In this document: positions 45,331 to 57,379 of the stretch, piece after piece | Layout: each line of letters starts with the position of its first letter | How positions within the stretch are numbered: the first letter of the stretch is position 1 | DNA from: Gnetum montanum | Taxonomy: Eukaryota > Streptophyta > Gnetopsida > Gnetales > Gnetaceae | Length of the DNA: 64,000 nt | Assembly (NCBI GenBank): GCA_015680685.1 | Contig: MNCI01030542.1 | Span: forward strand, 151,357-215,356 | Reading direction: 5' to 3' | Program-made: the position numbers and the translations under genes | Notes under the pieces: model-generated | Seen by the model: only the letters and a program-made list of their open reading frames with translations | The model's database searches: none | Told to the model about the DNA's origin: nothing

Positions 45331-47932
45331 CCAGGATTAGAGAATTTCCTAGGAAGGTGGCCAACCTTAATCTAGTCAGTAATGGCATGTGTTAACATAA
45401 CCATATGTGTTGGGTTCGATGTTTGATTTGAAGGGAGCTCTAAAGTCTTATTTGATGGATAGGCATTCATAGGTTCAATCGCTTGTGGTTGTGAGGGTTT
45501 GGTTGGGCTGTTGGTTTTGAAGAAAGGTATTTTCTTCATATGGTTGTCGAAACCAACAGCGGGTTGAGGATTCAAAGCCCTCATGGCATTACATTGCTAC
45601 GGTTGAGTAGGGAGTTCCTCTTGCATTGCTGGAGTGGGTGGTAATGGAGTTATTGGTGTGAGAGTTGCAGATGGATTTGGAGGATGGTATGTTTGTGGGT
45701 TATCTCCCCTAGGAGAAGGAGTTCTATAATACTCATGAGCTTGGTACTGATGTTGTGGTGTAATGTAACTAACAGAGTCACGTGGAGAGATTGGGTGCTA
45801 CACGTAGTAGCCATATGGGTCTAGTTGCTGGTAGGGGTATTGTTGCCTTGGTGGTGGCATCCCCCATGAATGTGGGTATTGCCACTATTGATGTTGCTCA
45901 ATGGGTTATGGTGGAGTTCCACTTGGATAATATGTTTAAGGTTGGTGGAACTGCCTTGGGTTACCTTGGGGATAAGGTAATCGATGGGGTGCTTGTCGTT
46001 TATTAAGTCATGGGTTGAGTGCATATACCCCAGAATCTTGTAGATGTAAGATCACTGGGCAACATCCCTTAGGATGGTCATATTGGCATATCTCACATCC
46101 ACCATCATTGTCCGTGTTTGAATCCACAACTCTTCTATAATGGCCATTTTTCCCTTACCCTTGTTACGTGCATTATCCACTTCTCTCTTTTTCTTTTTGT
46201 CATGGTCACTACCTCATTCCCTAGACTCCTTTACAATTTTAAGAATAGTTTTAAACCTACTATCCAAGGAGTCTCACATTTGTTCTACCTTTGCTGATAC
46301 TTTTGTTGTTAACTTTTGGAGCAGCAAAGTTTTCCTATTCACCATCTCTTCGAGTGGTGACTCTTCTTCCTCCTCACAGAATCTCACTCCCCTTTTTTGG
46401 AGGGAAGGATCTTGGTTGTACTCCTCCGCACTTTCTCTCTTCCATAGCTCACCTTCTTCTTTAGCTACTTGCTCTAGCAATCTATGAATTTGATGAGACC
46501 TAATCTTCGATAATCTTCCTTGGGCATACGTCCCCAGGGTTCTTCTTATTTCATGTCTAAGTCCATCCACGAGATGACATAGTGGATCCCATTGTGAATA
46601 ACCATGGCTAGGGCAACGATGTAATAGTGTGTAATACCAGCCCATGGTAGCATCCAAGGGTTCATGATTTCCTTGCTTTCATCCTTGAATTTGCTTTTGT
46701 AGGTTAGACACTCGGGAGTACGTTTGGTACTTATCATTAAATAGTTCTAACATTGTACTCCACCTCCAAATGGATTCTAGTTCTAAGGACCAATACCAAC
46801 TTTCAGCTTCTTTCACTACTGTCCTTGGGAACAACTTCAATTTCTACCATTCATTTTCTATGTTATGCAAAGCACATCTATCGTGGAATTCCTGTAAATG
46901 ATTTTGAGGATTAGCGTTGTATCCCCCTTCAAATCGTGGGATGTTGTTCATGTCTAGCCTCTTGATCCTACTATCCTTTTGGTGTTTTGTTGGAACTCTT
47001 ACGGTCTCTGCTATATCTAGCATGCTTCTAGTTGCGAGTAGGGGTTCTTCGTGATCATCTTGTTCATAGCATCTATGGTGTCTACGTGGTTCCCTACTCT
47101 CCCTTCTTCTATGCCTTGATTCCTTAGAGTACCCTTGTCCTCGTTCTCAACTGTCTCATCGGTGTTTTTCACTTTGTTTTCCTTTATCCTCATGATTAGT
47201 TTTCCTATGAATTCATCCAGACACTGAAGGAGAGGATGAAGGTGATGATGAAGGTGAAGAAGAAGGAGGACCATCACCATGATAATGTTTTCTACCATCT
47301 CTTTGGTGGTCTCAGCCTCAATCGCGATCACGATCAAAGCATCCGCCCTTCTCTTGTGTTCGTGTTCCCTCGTTGAACACTTGTTCGCGGGTATCAAAAT
47401 CAGGGTTGTGAATTGTGGAGTTGAGGTTCTGAGACACCACCTCCTAACCATTGTAAGGAGGGGGAACATCATTTGGTGGGGAACCTATTGAAGCAGGTTC
47501 ATCACCCTCAATTTTGCTCAAGACGTGCAGGCCGTTATGGGGCCATTTACCCTTCAAGGATGTATGGTATCTCTCCTGTCACAAGTCCCTTTAACATTGT
47601 GCCTCTATAGAATGATAGTCCCTTGTGTCATGATTGCATGCAATGTATTCTGCATATAAAAGTGGCATGCCTATTCGTGTCAGAGCACGAAGGAGCATGT
47701 TGGGGACTGATCATTCTAGAGGCAACACTCTATTACCCTCCAAGTCTCTCCAACACAGTTGTTCATCTTGGTGGAGAATAAAGGTGAAATTGGTTACATA
47801 CTCGTCATGATGAGTATATACTACATAAAACTATTGAGGAACTGGTGGATCTTAGTTACATGTATTATGCTGCTGATTGCCTTTTGTGTTAGTCCTAGGC
47901 GGTGAGGTGCTCTTATGCGAACAAGAAGAAAT
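45330..47932 (-). pseudogene. Element D gag
   Basis: Same order as B gag on the minus strand: N-terminal domain (47600-47932), an R/S-rich charged segment (47130-47350), the gag core (46790-46990), the linker with EEESPLEEMVNRKTLLLQKL (46274-46380), CEI..Y.HPKGCCP-like block (46050-46110), and a P/Y/Q-rich tail to 45400. The start codon of B (ATG) reads ATT here (47930-47932), as in A2. Stops are spread over the whole. Confidence 0.72.
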
Positions 47933-48054
47933 TTTTGTCTTGTTCGGTGTGCAATGTACTGTTGTCTTATCTTTCTTTGATTAACCCTAAGGGTTCGTTC
48001 TAGTGTTCCAATGATATGATTGATTTCCTATGTTCTATGTAGCACACAAACAAC

Positions 48055-48077
48055 TAAGTCCCTGACAACGATGCCAA
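48055..48077 (-). promoter_or_regulatory. Element D primer binding site
   Basis: Minus TTGGCATCGTTGTCAGGGAC follows the 5' LTR; it is a degraded tRNA-Asp-type site. Confidence 0.75.
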
Positions 48078-48865
48078 TGATGAGTGGCAAGGTACCCCTA
48101 CACTCAACCATACGAATACGAGCTTTTCACGTGTGATCCGGTTGAACTCCAAGGACTAAGTGCTTACGTGGCTTAATGGAACACTCGAGGTTAATCAATC
48201 GTTGTCTTCCCAAACTTACTTGTATTGTCACAGTTGTATGGTTAAGTAAGCTTGAGGTATATGATTTTTATAGCTTTTTGGCTTTTTATGTCTTCTGCTA
48301 ATAAAGGAAAGGGAGAGATAACTAAGTACTAACTTACATTAACTAAGTTCTAAATGTTTCTAACACTAGTATCTATTCCCACTTATCGTATACAACCTGA
48401 ACCAGTGCAGTGCTGTTGGGATTACCAAATGCTAATCGTTACTAGGTTACCAAGTGCTACACGCATGCTTGAAGCGGTCGTACTGAGTGTATTTAACTAA
48501 GAGGGTCAAGGATTGAGAGAGAAATTAATTAACTAGGAAAGAATTAAAAATTCAACAATAATTTATTACTAATTAGCTTAGTCTGTATGCTGCAAGGTTT
48601 ATCATAAAGTTCATCTTTATTGCTGTACACAAATGTGTGCTCAGGTAGAAATTGCTTGAATAAAGATTCGTTCACTCTATGACTCTTACTGTGGGCACAC
48701 AAAAATTATTCTAACTCTGGGCTAATAAAACTACAAGATTTTGGCTAAGGGTCTAAGTTTTATTACTTGAAATAAAGGGTGCCACCTCTTATTTATAGAA
48801 GATAAGGAAGGACGCGATATCATGTGGCAGATGCGATATTGCGTACATGGTATCGTGGCTCATCA
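48078..48865 (-). repeat. Element D 5' LTR
   Basis: Minus TGATGAGCCACGATACC to ..GCCACTCATCA. U3 holds three mutated GCGATATCGC-type units (48813-48857) and a TATA box (plus TATTTATA near 48790). An 11-base segment present in the 3' LTR is missing. Confidence 0.85.
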
Positions 48866-49262
48866 TACACCAATAACAAAGATACCACCGAAGGCTCATC
48901 TTGATCTATTGTTATCCAAATTCATATTCATAGAGGAAGTAGTTGCTTATATCTAGAAATTAAAAGGTCAAAACAAAAAGGCATTAGAATAACAAAATGT
49001 AGGGATTCTAAGCAATTTGGCTAAACCAATGGTAGAATCTATTAAGATTATTACCTAAAATGAGAAAATGTTATATCCACTTAATGGTAGTGAAATTAAG
49101 AATATAGAAAAATGAAAAACCAAAGGAAAAAAAAGTTAAGGGTTTCAACCTTAAATTTGCTAAGGTAGAGAAAGTAGAAAATCAAATTGTGAAATAGACA
49201 AAGAAAAAATACTAAAAGAAGGAATGCTTATTTTTAAACAACTAATCCTAGAGCTCATTTGA
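48866..49262 (+). repeat. Direct repeat R, copy 2, right part
   Basis: Continues copy 2 after element D: ACACCAATAACA, GAAGGCTCATCTTGATCTA, ATTCATATTCATAGAGGAAG and TTTCAACCTTAAATTTGCTA align with 36838-37290. Confidence 0.65.
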
Positions 49263-50505
49263 GTTAGAAGAAAAGGTAAAGTACCTTAACATATTTTGAT
49301 AAAGTTTAATACCTTAGATGTTGAAAGCATTGCAAATATTTACATGATTATAATCTCTTTGTATGTTTATAGTGAGTTGTTTTAGCAAAAATTGTTTAGT
49401 ATACAACTTTTCTAAATTTTCATGGAATTCTTAAAGTATCACTATAGGAATGGTAGTTGAAGCATAAGTAGAATTTCAAATGATGTTTACCATACATTTT
49501 CTTGATTTACAAATTCCTTAAATGTTTATCAAATTTACCTACTTTTGACTAGATTCCATGACTTTTAATTACCAAAGCTTTAACTACAATATTAATAAAG
49601 CCAAATTGAGTTTATCTTATATTTGTATTTAGAAGGAGAGGTGTTGGGACCCAAAAATAAAATATATTGTAAAGAAAAAATTTCAGAGTAGAATTGAAGA
49701 TGAACATTAAAAACAGGCGCAACTCCAACACAACATAAAAGAAAAGGCTCACGAGTTTTGGATATGCCTTTTTAGGTTTTCATCCTTATAACCAATCCTA
49801 AAAATTCTTTCCTTTAGTGTAGAAAAAGGATTAACCTTGGCCACTTTTAGAATTACCCTCTTACTTTTTCACTTCTTATGAAAAACTTTCTATAAATAAC
49901 AAAACAAAAAGAGGAATAAATTCATGGCTACTCTTAGGTATGATATGTTGAATAATATCACCTTGAACTAATAAAGAGAAAACATTAGTTGCCGAATATC
50001 TATTATAAACCACATTTTATCAAAATTCTTAAATGATATAAAGAATAAAAGGACAAAATAAACTCCAAGTGTGAAGCAAAAATCCTTGAGTTAAGGAATA
50101 TCACCAAATAAAACTTCCTTTGACCTTAGCTTAAAACTATGTAAATACGAGTTGCATTAAAATCAAGAACTTCAAACAAAGGAATAAGTAAAAAAGAAAA
50201 GAATGTGTTGTGTGCACTCAACCATGGGAATAAATTCTCCTTTGCATGTAGAAAGACTAATTGAATTGTGTTTCTTCAATTTGCAATAGATGGTGGTTCT
50301 TCTATGAACTAGCTTATATATCTATATATATATATATATTGGTTGAGATGATTTTAAAAAAATGATGTTAATCAAGCNGGAGAGATGAGTGATTCCATTT
50401 TTAGTTATCTTGTTAACTTGTCTAGTAGTNNNNNNNNNNNNNNNNNNNNNNNNNNNNNNNNNNNNNNNNNNNNNNNNNNNNNNNNNNNNNNNNNNNNNNN
50501 NNNNN
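49263..50505. other. AT-rich region, microsatellite and gap
   Basis: No gene is seen. A (TA)n tract lies at 50314-50339. Single N at 50378 and a gap of 76 N at 50430-50505. Confidence 0.6.
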
Positions 50506-51325
50506 AGGTTTCATAGGCTATGAGTAGAATTAATTATTTTTTTATTTTTTAAGTTATCATCACTATTTGCATTCGAAATAATATATACTAGTAAACATAA
50601 ATTGGTTAAAATAAAATTTTATATATTTCGTATATGTTGATGAAGGAATACATTGTACAATTATTGCAACAAACATTACAGAGCTATATAATAGGATTGA
50701 ACAAAAGGAAAAATATAACGATAAGTGTGAACTTAATATGCCTAATCCTTCAATTGAGCAAAATGAACTTCCTGTGCAATTCTACTTTGGAGATGTTTAG
50801 CATCTGAAATCTTTCTGTATCTTTGCACATGGAAAGGAGGATGAATCTTTAAAGAATTAATGGTCTTGACTCTAGATAATGCAACAAACATTAGACCTGT
50901 AAGTTCTCTTATGTAGCGGTTTCGTGGGCTATGAGTAGAATTTAATTATTTTTTTATTTTTAAAGTTATCATCACTATTTGCATTCCAAATAATATATAC
51001 TAGTAAACATAAATTGGTTAAAATAAAAGTTTATATATTTCGTATATGTTGATAAAGGAATACAATGCACAATTATTGCAAAAAACATTATAGAGCTGTA
51101 TAAGAGGATTGAGCAAAAACAAAAATACTATAATAAGTGTGAACTCAATATACCTAATTCTCCAACTGAGTAAAACAAACTTCTTGTGCAATTCTACTTT
51201 GGAGATGTTTAGCATATGAAATCTTTCTATATCTTTGCACATAAAAAGGAGGATGAATCTTTAAAGAATCAATGGTCTTGACTCCAAATAGTGCAACAAA
51301 CGTTAGACCATAACTTCTCTTGAAC
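50506..51325 (-). repeat. 411-bp tandem duplication (helicase 3' end)
   Basis: Two units with a period of 411 bases: GGCTATGAGTAGAA occurs at about 50516 and 50927, and GCAACAAACATTAGACC / GCAACAAACGTTAGACC at the other end. Each unit contains the last codons of a Pif1-type helicase (minus) plus its 3' flank. The left unit begins at the N gap. Confidence 0.8.
50742..50917 (-). pseudogene. Pif1-like helicase C-terminus, duplicate copy
   Basis: Minus: GLMFVALSRVKTINSLKIHP, FHVQRYRKISDAKHLQSRIA, ending QLKD and a stop at 50742-50744. VALSRVK is the SF1 helicase motif VI region as in Pif1 proteins. Only the end of the protein is present. It is better preserved than the longer copy at right (VALFGVK). 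Confidence 0.75.
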
Positions 51326-51650
51326 CAATATGAATAGTAGCCTTATCTAGTTTCATTCCTTCAGATTTATGATTAGTCATGGCCCATGCCAATCTTAATG
51401 GTGACTGAAAATATGCTCCTTGGACCACAGGTACAATTGGCACATGATGAGGATTACCATTATCAAAGGCACATCCGATGTAGGAGTCAAAATTGACAAT
51501 AACATATAAGGGTAATGCATGTGGCTATTTACCTTAAGGATATATAATACTGTGAATCATGCCAAGTGCACCATTCACCAATCCTGCTTCAAGCCAAAGG
51601 TTAAATGTAAGCATTATCCTTGCCCTTGCACATATAAGTAGAGATTGCAT
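51154..51650 (-). pseudogene. Pif1-like / Helitron helicase C-terminal fragment
   Basis: Minus: ARARIMLTFNLWLEAGLVNG, ALGMIHSIIYP, two stops, ALPLYVIVNFDSYIGCAFD, HHVPIVPVV, LRLAWAMTNHKSEGMKLDKA, then a frame change and GLTFVALFGVKTIDSLKIHP, ending QLEN and a stop at 51154. AMTxHKSxGxxLDKA and FVALSRV are hallmark Pif1 motifs. In plants such fragments come from Helitron rolling-circle transposons or from related host helicases. No Rep domain or Helitron end (CTRR) was identified. Clearly a pseudogene. Confidence 0.8.
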
Positions 51651-52044
51651 TACTTGTTGCAGTAGCTAGTTATTGCACTACTTGTTGCAGTAGATGGTTG
51701 TTGTTGTTGATCTTGAAGAAAGTGTTCTTCACCTTCTCTATTGGGACTAATAATAGCAGAATCCATGTTTCTAAAAATGCATGAATTAAAATATTGCACC
51801 TCTTAATCTTGTAACACGATGCCTAAGTTCAATATCTTTAAATACTGCATCACACTGTAATCGTCATCACCTTAACCGTTTCCATGATTGTAACTGTCAC
51901 TGTAACCATAATCATCATCATTTATAATAATCATAAATATTCATTATTATTGTAATCATAACCATCACCATTTATAATAATAATAAATATTCAATATTAC
52001 CGACCGTTTATAATAAAAAATATTCATTATTACTCACATCAGAC
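51651..52044. other. Noncoding, AT-rich with ATCACC-type short repeats
   Basis: No ORF. Near 51888-52030 there are repeated ATTCATTATTA and ACCATCACCATTTATAATAATAATAAAT-like units, low complexity. Confidence 0.5.
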
Positions 52045-52305
52045 CCTACATGTGAGGGAATATGAAGAGATGAATGGGGAACCCAAGGGTTGGGGGACGT
52101 CAATTGAATAGAGATTTGAATCCCCTGTAGTGACTCTTTGGCTCCCTTGCATGTGGTGCGTACATGTGAGAGAATACAAAGAGACGAATGGGAAGCTTAG
52201 GGGTTAAGGGGTATTAATTGAGTAGAGATTTAGATCCCCTACACTGATTCTTTAACTCCCATGTATGTAGCACATGCAGGTGAGGGAATACGAAGAGATC
52301 AAACT
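52045..52305 (+). repeat. 114-bp tandem repeat, about 2.3 units
   Basis: TGAGGGAATATGAAGAGATG starts at 52053; the corresponding base recurs at 52167 and 52281, an exact 114-base spacing twice. Units contain GATTTGAATCCCCTGTAGTG and TCCCTTGCATGTGG. They differ at several positions. Not coding. Confidence 0.85.
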
Positions 52306-52379
52306 AAACTGGCACTGCAACATATATTTGTAATGCATATTCGTTTGTGGAGATATAAAAAATATGTTACAAATGCATA

Positions 52380-52850
52380 AATAATGTTATTATTATATCA
52401 CGGGCTTTTGTATATTGACATTATTGTTACAATGGACAAGATATAAATGATGCTAACACCTCATTCATAATTATTATATTATAATTATTGTGGAATCCAA
52501 TAAATGTTATGAGATTATTATAATTAGAGAAATAATCCATAATTATAATCTGAGATATTATGGATTATAAGATTCATTTGAACGGTAAACATTCCATAAT
52601 AAATAAAGCCAAGATATGATGAAATATTACTCACAATCCATAATTTTAGAGGTATTATTTATTCATTCATAATGCTAATCCATAATGATTATATCTCAGT
52701 TAGCATTATCCATAAGATATATATAATGAAATGATTATAAATAACCAGCTTTATTTATGATAAAATGTTTATAATCATTTATGTTTATGATTATAAATAT
52801 ATCATTATCTATACTGAGATTATGAATAACCGAGATAAATATAATCATTG
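52380..52850. repeat. AT-rich zone with inverted repeats
   Basis: TAATCCATAAT (52533-52543) and ATTATGGATTA (52557-52567) form a perfect 11-bp stem with a 13-base loop. Further ATTATAAATA/TATTTATAAT-type partners lie at 52730-52800. A MITE is possible, but no terminal inverted repeat or target duplication could be fixed. Confidence 0.45.
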
Positions 52851-53784
52851 GCTCCCGTGCAGTGACTCTTTGGCTAGGGAAGATTATGGTAAGACATGTG
52901 TGTCGACAGAGAGCTTGTCACCATTTTCCTTGGCATTAGCTAGGATTATCGCAACATGATCTTGCTGGAGACATTTCCCCAGGTCTAGGCTACCAAAGGT
53001 GCAGAAGTTCTCATTTTTAAAATTTACCAGGTTAACAACCATATCATCCATTAGATTCCATCAATCAAAGAATATGTACATAAAGAAAAGGCCTCGCTGC
53101 ATGTGAGAAGGTAAGAAGAAATTATCAAATTTGAACTCTTTAAGTTCTCCCAATAAGCAAGAAAAATTGTTAAAATTATAATCGAAGTCAGGCCAACATC
53201 TCAAATTGGCTAATAATTTTCATGTGCTGGAAAAAATGCTAACGCATTTGCGTTTTATTAAAATGTATATTGCAAACGAAAAAGCTATCACAATCATAAC
53301 AACTGAATGCATATACTCCATGGTAACTATTGAATTTCAAAGCATAGCTATAGAAATGATAAAACCTACACAAAATATACAATGAGATAAAGAGAAAATG
53401 AACTTATAAATGTTCCTTTACATTGAAAAAGGGTGTAGCAAAAGAAGATTACTCAAGATAGTAGCAAAAAATTTACAATTTTAGAATTTCCTACCACTCC
53501 AGAAAGCATTAAAAAAAGAACAAAACCAAACTTTGGAATGTTTTTGCATTGAGAATGCAAATGTATAGGAAGTCATGCTAAGTACTGATGACAGAAGAGC
53601 TCAGCTTGAAGTGAAACTATGAAAATTGCACAAAATCATTAGAATGTAATGTTCAACACATTACAATTCACTATAAAAAATTAACAAAAACACACATAAA
53701 AATACTAGCAGAAATTTTTTTTGTAGAAAGAGATTCTAATAACCAAAGGCTATTGTTGACACAGAAACTTCAGAAGACCCTTCC

Positions 53785-53870
53785 CCTTAGGTTGCAGCTT
53801 CAACTGTAGCCATTACCATCTTTCCTCGAATGCCTATGGCTCTACCCCTCATCTTGCCCCTACCTGCAAA
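53785..53870 (-). other. Possible terminal exon, copy 1
   Basis: Minus: an AG acceptor (ACATAAAATTTTGCAG) is followed by RGKMRGRAIGIRGKMVMATV and a stop (EAAT, TAA). The duplicate at 54508-54590 keeps the frame, stop and acceptor (RGKMRGRARGIQGKMVMAIV, EAAA, TGA). This could be the last exon of a small basic protein gene whose upstream exons are not visible; it may equally be chance. The gene is not recognised. Confidence 0.25.
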
Positions 53871-54507
53871 ATTTTATGTTTAAAACATACATTCAAACAA
53901 AGATACTCAAGAAACATATTGGCCTAATTCATATATAATTTTTATCCAAGAAAAAGAAACCTAAATGAAGGGATCTTTTAGCTATTATAACAAAAATTGT
54001 ATTATGATTGTCGATGATGTATGCATGTCGTGGCCCTTGATGTTAAGCAAGGATACAACAAGGATCGATTGGTCTATTGCCTTATTACTACCTTAGTTGA
54101 AGAAACACATGAAGTTGAGCTTGTTATTGTAACTGAAGTGGGCCACCATCGTAAAGGGTGTAGCAAAAGAAGATTACTCAAGATAGTAGTAAAAAATTAC
54201 AATTTCAGAATTCCCTGCCACTCCAAAAAGCATTGAAAAAAGAACAGAACCAAACTTTGGAATGTTTTTGCATTGAGAATACAAATGTATAGGAAGGCAT
54301 GCTAAGTACTAATGATAGAAGAGGTCAGCTTGAAGTGAAACTATGAAAATTGCATAAAATCATCAAAATGTAATGTTCAATGTGTTACGATTCACTATAA
54401 AAAATTAACAAAAAAACACATAAAAAGATTGGCAGAAAGTTTGTTTCTAGAAAGATATTCCAATAACCAAAGGCTATTATTGACATAGAAACTTCAAAAG
54501 ACCCTTC

Positions 54508-54590
54508 CCCTCAGGCTGCAGCTTCAACTATAGCCATTACCATCTTTCCTTGAATGCCTCTGGCTCTACCCCTCATCTTGCCCCCACCTG
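54508..54590 (-). other. Possible terminal exon, copy 2
   Basis: Duplicate of 53785-53870, with acceptor AAAATTTTTCAG. See that entry for the reading. Confidence 0.22.
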
Positions 54591-54749
54591 AAAAATTTTA
54601 TGCTTAAAAAATACATTCAAACAAAGCTACTCAAGAAACATATTGGCCTAATTCATATATAAATTTTATCCAAAAAAAACCTAAATGAAGGGATCTTTTA
54701 ACTATTATAACAAAAATTGTATTATGATTGTCGATGATGTGTGCATGTC

Positions 54750-55425
54750 GTAGCAAAACTCTGGCAGTTTGATCCCTCCAGAGATAGAATATTTTCCATG
54801 TGCCTACAGTAGGAACTCCAAAGTGAACGGATCTTTATTTGAGCAAATATTATACCTGAAAACATGTTTGTGTATGAAAATAAAGATGAACTTCTTGGAT
54901 AAATCTTACAGTGCATGGAATAGGCTAATTAGGACTTTTATTTATTATTATTTATTGTTTATCATTTAATTACTTTCTTAGTTAATTAATTCTTTCTTAA
55001 CCCTTCTCTCCTAGTTAAGTGCCTTAGTATGACCGCTTCGAGCACGTGCGTCACGCTTGGTGATCCCAGTAATGATTAGCATTTGGTAGCCAAGGTTGCA
55101 TTGGTTCAGGGTGTGAACGGTAAGTGGGAATGGATGCTGACACTAGGTTAATTAAGATAGTTAGTTAGTCAAAGTTAGTAAATTAGTCTTTTCAACCCTT
55201 CACCTCAATAGCATAGGAGATAAAACATAAAAAGACATAAAAATCATATACCTCAGACTTACTTAACCATACACCATGACAAATACAAGTCTCGGAAGAC
55301 AACGAATGATTAACCTTAAGTGTTCCATAAGGCATGTAGGCACTTAGTCTGCGGAGTTCGACCAGATCACGCGTGTTACGCTCATATTCGTATGGTTGAG
55401 TGTAGGGATACCTCACCACTCATCA
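54750..55425 (+). repeat. Element E 5' LTR, U3 missing
   Basis: Begins at TAGCAAAACTCTGGCAGTTT, about 50 bases downstream of the TATA box position in B, and ends CACCACTCATCA. The palindromes and TATA box are absent, so this LTR has no promoter of its own. Confidence 0.85.
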
Positions 55426-55445
55426 TTGGCGCTGTTGCCAGGGAC
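55426..55445 (+). promoter_or_regulatory. Element E primer binding site
   Basis: TTGGCGCTGTTGCCAGGGAC. It matches the complement of the plant tRNA-Asp 3' end (TTGGCGCCGTTGCCGGGGA) with two changes; it is the best-kept site in the window. Confidence 0.85.
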
Positions 55446-55569
55446 TAAGTGTTTGTGCACTAAGTAGAACATAGGAAATTATCCACATCGTTGAGAGATT
55501 AAACAAACCTTAGGGTTAATTAAACAAAATATTATATAATGGTCAAATAGCACACCGAATCAAATAACA

Positions 55570-57290
55570 ATGTCTTCTTCTAACAAGAGAAATTCACCAC
55601 CTAGGGATCATACAAAAAATGGTCGGCAGTCTAACACACGTAACCTACCGCCAATTCCTCAACAGCATCGGGTAGTATATACTTATCCTGATGAGTACAT
55701 ACCAGATTTTACCTTTATCTTCCATTAAGATGAACAACTGCGATGGAGAGATTTGCAAGGTAACACAGTGTTACCCCTAGATCGGTCAGTCCCAAACATG
55801 CTCCTCCGTGCTCTTGCACAGATCGGCATGACACAACTATATGCTGAGTATGTTATAGGTGATTTTGACATAAGGGATTATCATCCCACATCAACACAAT
55901 GTTTAAGGGACTCAAGGTAGGAGAGCCAACATACATTGTTGAAGGGAAAAGGGGTCCCACATGTCCAATTTGCATAAACAGATCCAAGGATGGAAAAAAG
56001 GTAATCACGAACCCTTGGATGCTACCATGGGCTGATACTACGCATTGCTACATCATTGCTCGAGCCATGGCTATGCACAATGGAATCAACTCCACCACAT
56101 CGTAGATGGGCTAAGGTATGAAACTAGGAAAACCATTTGGACTTATGCCCAAGGGCAATTATCTGAACTTAGATCCCATGAAGTTCATAGGTTGTTGGAG
56201 AAATTAGCCAAAAAAGAAGGGGAGCTATGAAGAAGAGAGAGCATGGAGGAATATAACTGTGATCCTTCCCTCTGAAAGAGGGGAGTGAAATTCTACGATG
56301 AAGAGGATGAGTCACCACTCGAAGAGTTGGTGAATAAAAAAACCTTACCGATTCAAAAGCTAACAATGGAAGTATTAGCTAAGGTAGATGAAGTGTGGAG
56401 CTCCTTAGATAGTAAAATTGAAACTGTCCTAAAGATTGTAGAGGAGTCTGAGGAGGAAGGAAGTAGTGACAAGGACAAGAAAAAGTAGAGAGATACAGGC
56501 CTTTCATGTGACAAGGATAAGGGAAAAATAACTATCTCCGATGAGGTTGTGGATTCAGACATAGAAAATGATGGTGGATGTGAGATCTGCCAATATGACC
56601 ATCCTAAGGGATGTTGTCCAATCATCTCGCATCTACAAGAGTCTGGGATGTATGCACTCAACCTGAGACTTAACAGATGATAGACACCCTGAAGGTTACC
56701 TTATCCCCAAGGTAACCCAAGATAGTTCCACCAACCATTAACATACTATCCAAGTGGAACTCCATCACAACCCATCAAGAAACACCAATAGTGGCAACAT
56801 CCACAGTCATGGGGGATGCCACCGCCTAGACAGCAATACCCTTATCGATAGCCAGACCATATGGATACTACATGCAACAACTGATTTCTTCAAGTGACTC
56901 TATGGATCACACAACTTCCCAACATCACTACCAAGTTCAGGAGTACTTTAGAAGGACTCCTTCTCCTCCGGGAGATATTCCACATCCATACCATCCTCCT
57001 AATCTATTCGCCTCTCTTCCACTGGTAGTTCCACTACCTCCCACTCCAACAATGCAAGGGGAACTCCCCACTCAACCATAGAAATGCAATGCTATGAGAG
57101 CAGTAAACATTCAACCCATTGCTGGTTCTGACAACCGCAAGAAGAGAAGACCTTTCTTCAGAACCAAAAGCCTAGACAAGCTCTCACAACAACAAGCAGT
57201 TGAGTTTGTGCACACTCCTCCAACATACAAGACTTAGGGGCCCTCTTCAGTCCAACAACAGTGCTTAACACATACGGTTATGTTAACACA
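55570..57290 (+). pseudogene. Element E gag, core deleted
   Basis: ATG 55570 starts MSSSNKRNSPPRD, followed by VVYTYPDEYIPDFTFIFH and LRWRDLQGNTVLPLDRSVPN. At about 55965 the frame jumps to the region after the gag core: the R/S-rich segment and the whole core (PKNHLQAFYDACA.. in B, about 820 bases) are missing. Then come the linker (DEEDESPLEELVNKKTLPIQ, 56285-56488), GGCEICQYDHPKGCCPIISH (56574-56640) and the P/Y/Q-rich tail (56800-57100). Several stops remain. It could not assemble particles. Confidence 0.75.
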
Positions 57291-57379
57291 TACCGCAATC
57301 GACTCGATCAAGGTAGGCCACCTTCTTAGGAAACTATCTAACCCTAGAAGTTCCTTAATCTACCTACAAGTTGCCGGGA

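Larger units (their letters stand above)
39073..48865 (-). mobile_element. Element D: full-length Ty3/gypsy element
   Basis: A 9.8-kb minus-strand element, same family and layout as B, inserted in repeat R. Flanks are TACAT (39068-39072) and TACAC (48866-48870), a 5-bp duplication with one change; R copy 1 (ACACACC) shows the unoccupied state. LTRs are 800 and 788 bases and differ at about 40 sites in the first 470 plus an 11-base indel, so D appears older than B. All domains are present but interrupted. Confidence 0.88.
53428..54745. repeat. Two-copy 0.6-kb direct duplication
   Basis: Copy 1 is 53428-54020 and copy 2 is 54153-54745, offset 725 bases: GGGTGTAGCAAAAGAAG at 53431 and 54156, and TTATGATTGTCGATGATGT at 54002 and 54722. 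A 130-base spacer of other sequence separates them. Copy 2 runs straight into the truncated LTR of element E. Confidence 0.8.

Noticed and set aside
54021-54236. 71-codon frame over the duplication spacer
   Set aside because: It joins unique spacer with the duplicated noncoding block; no similarity or start context.
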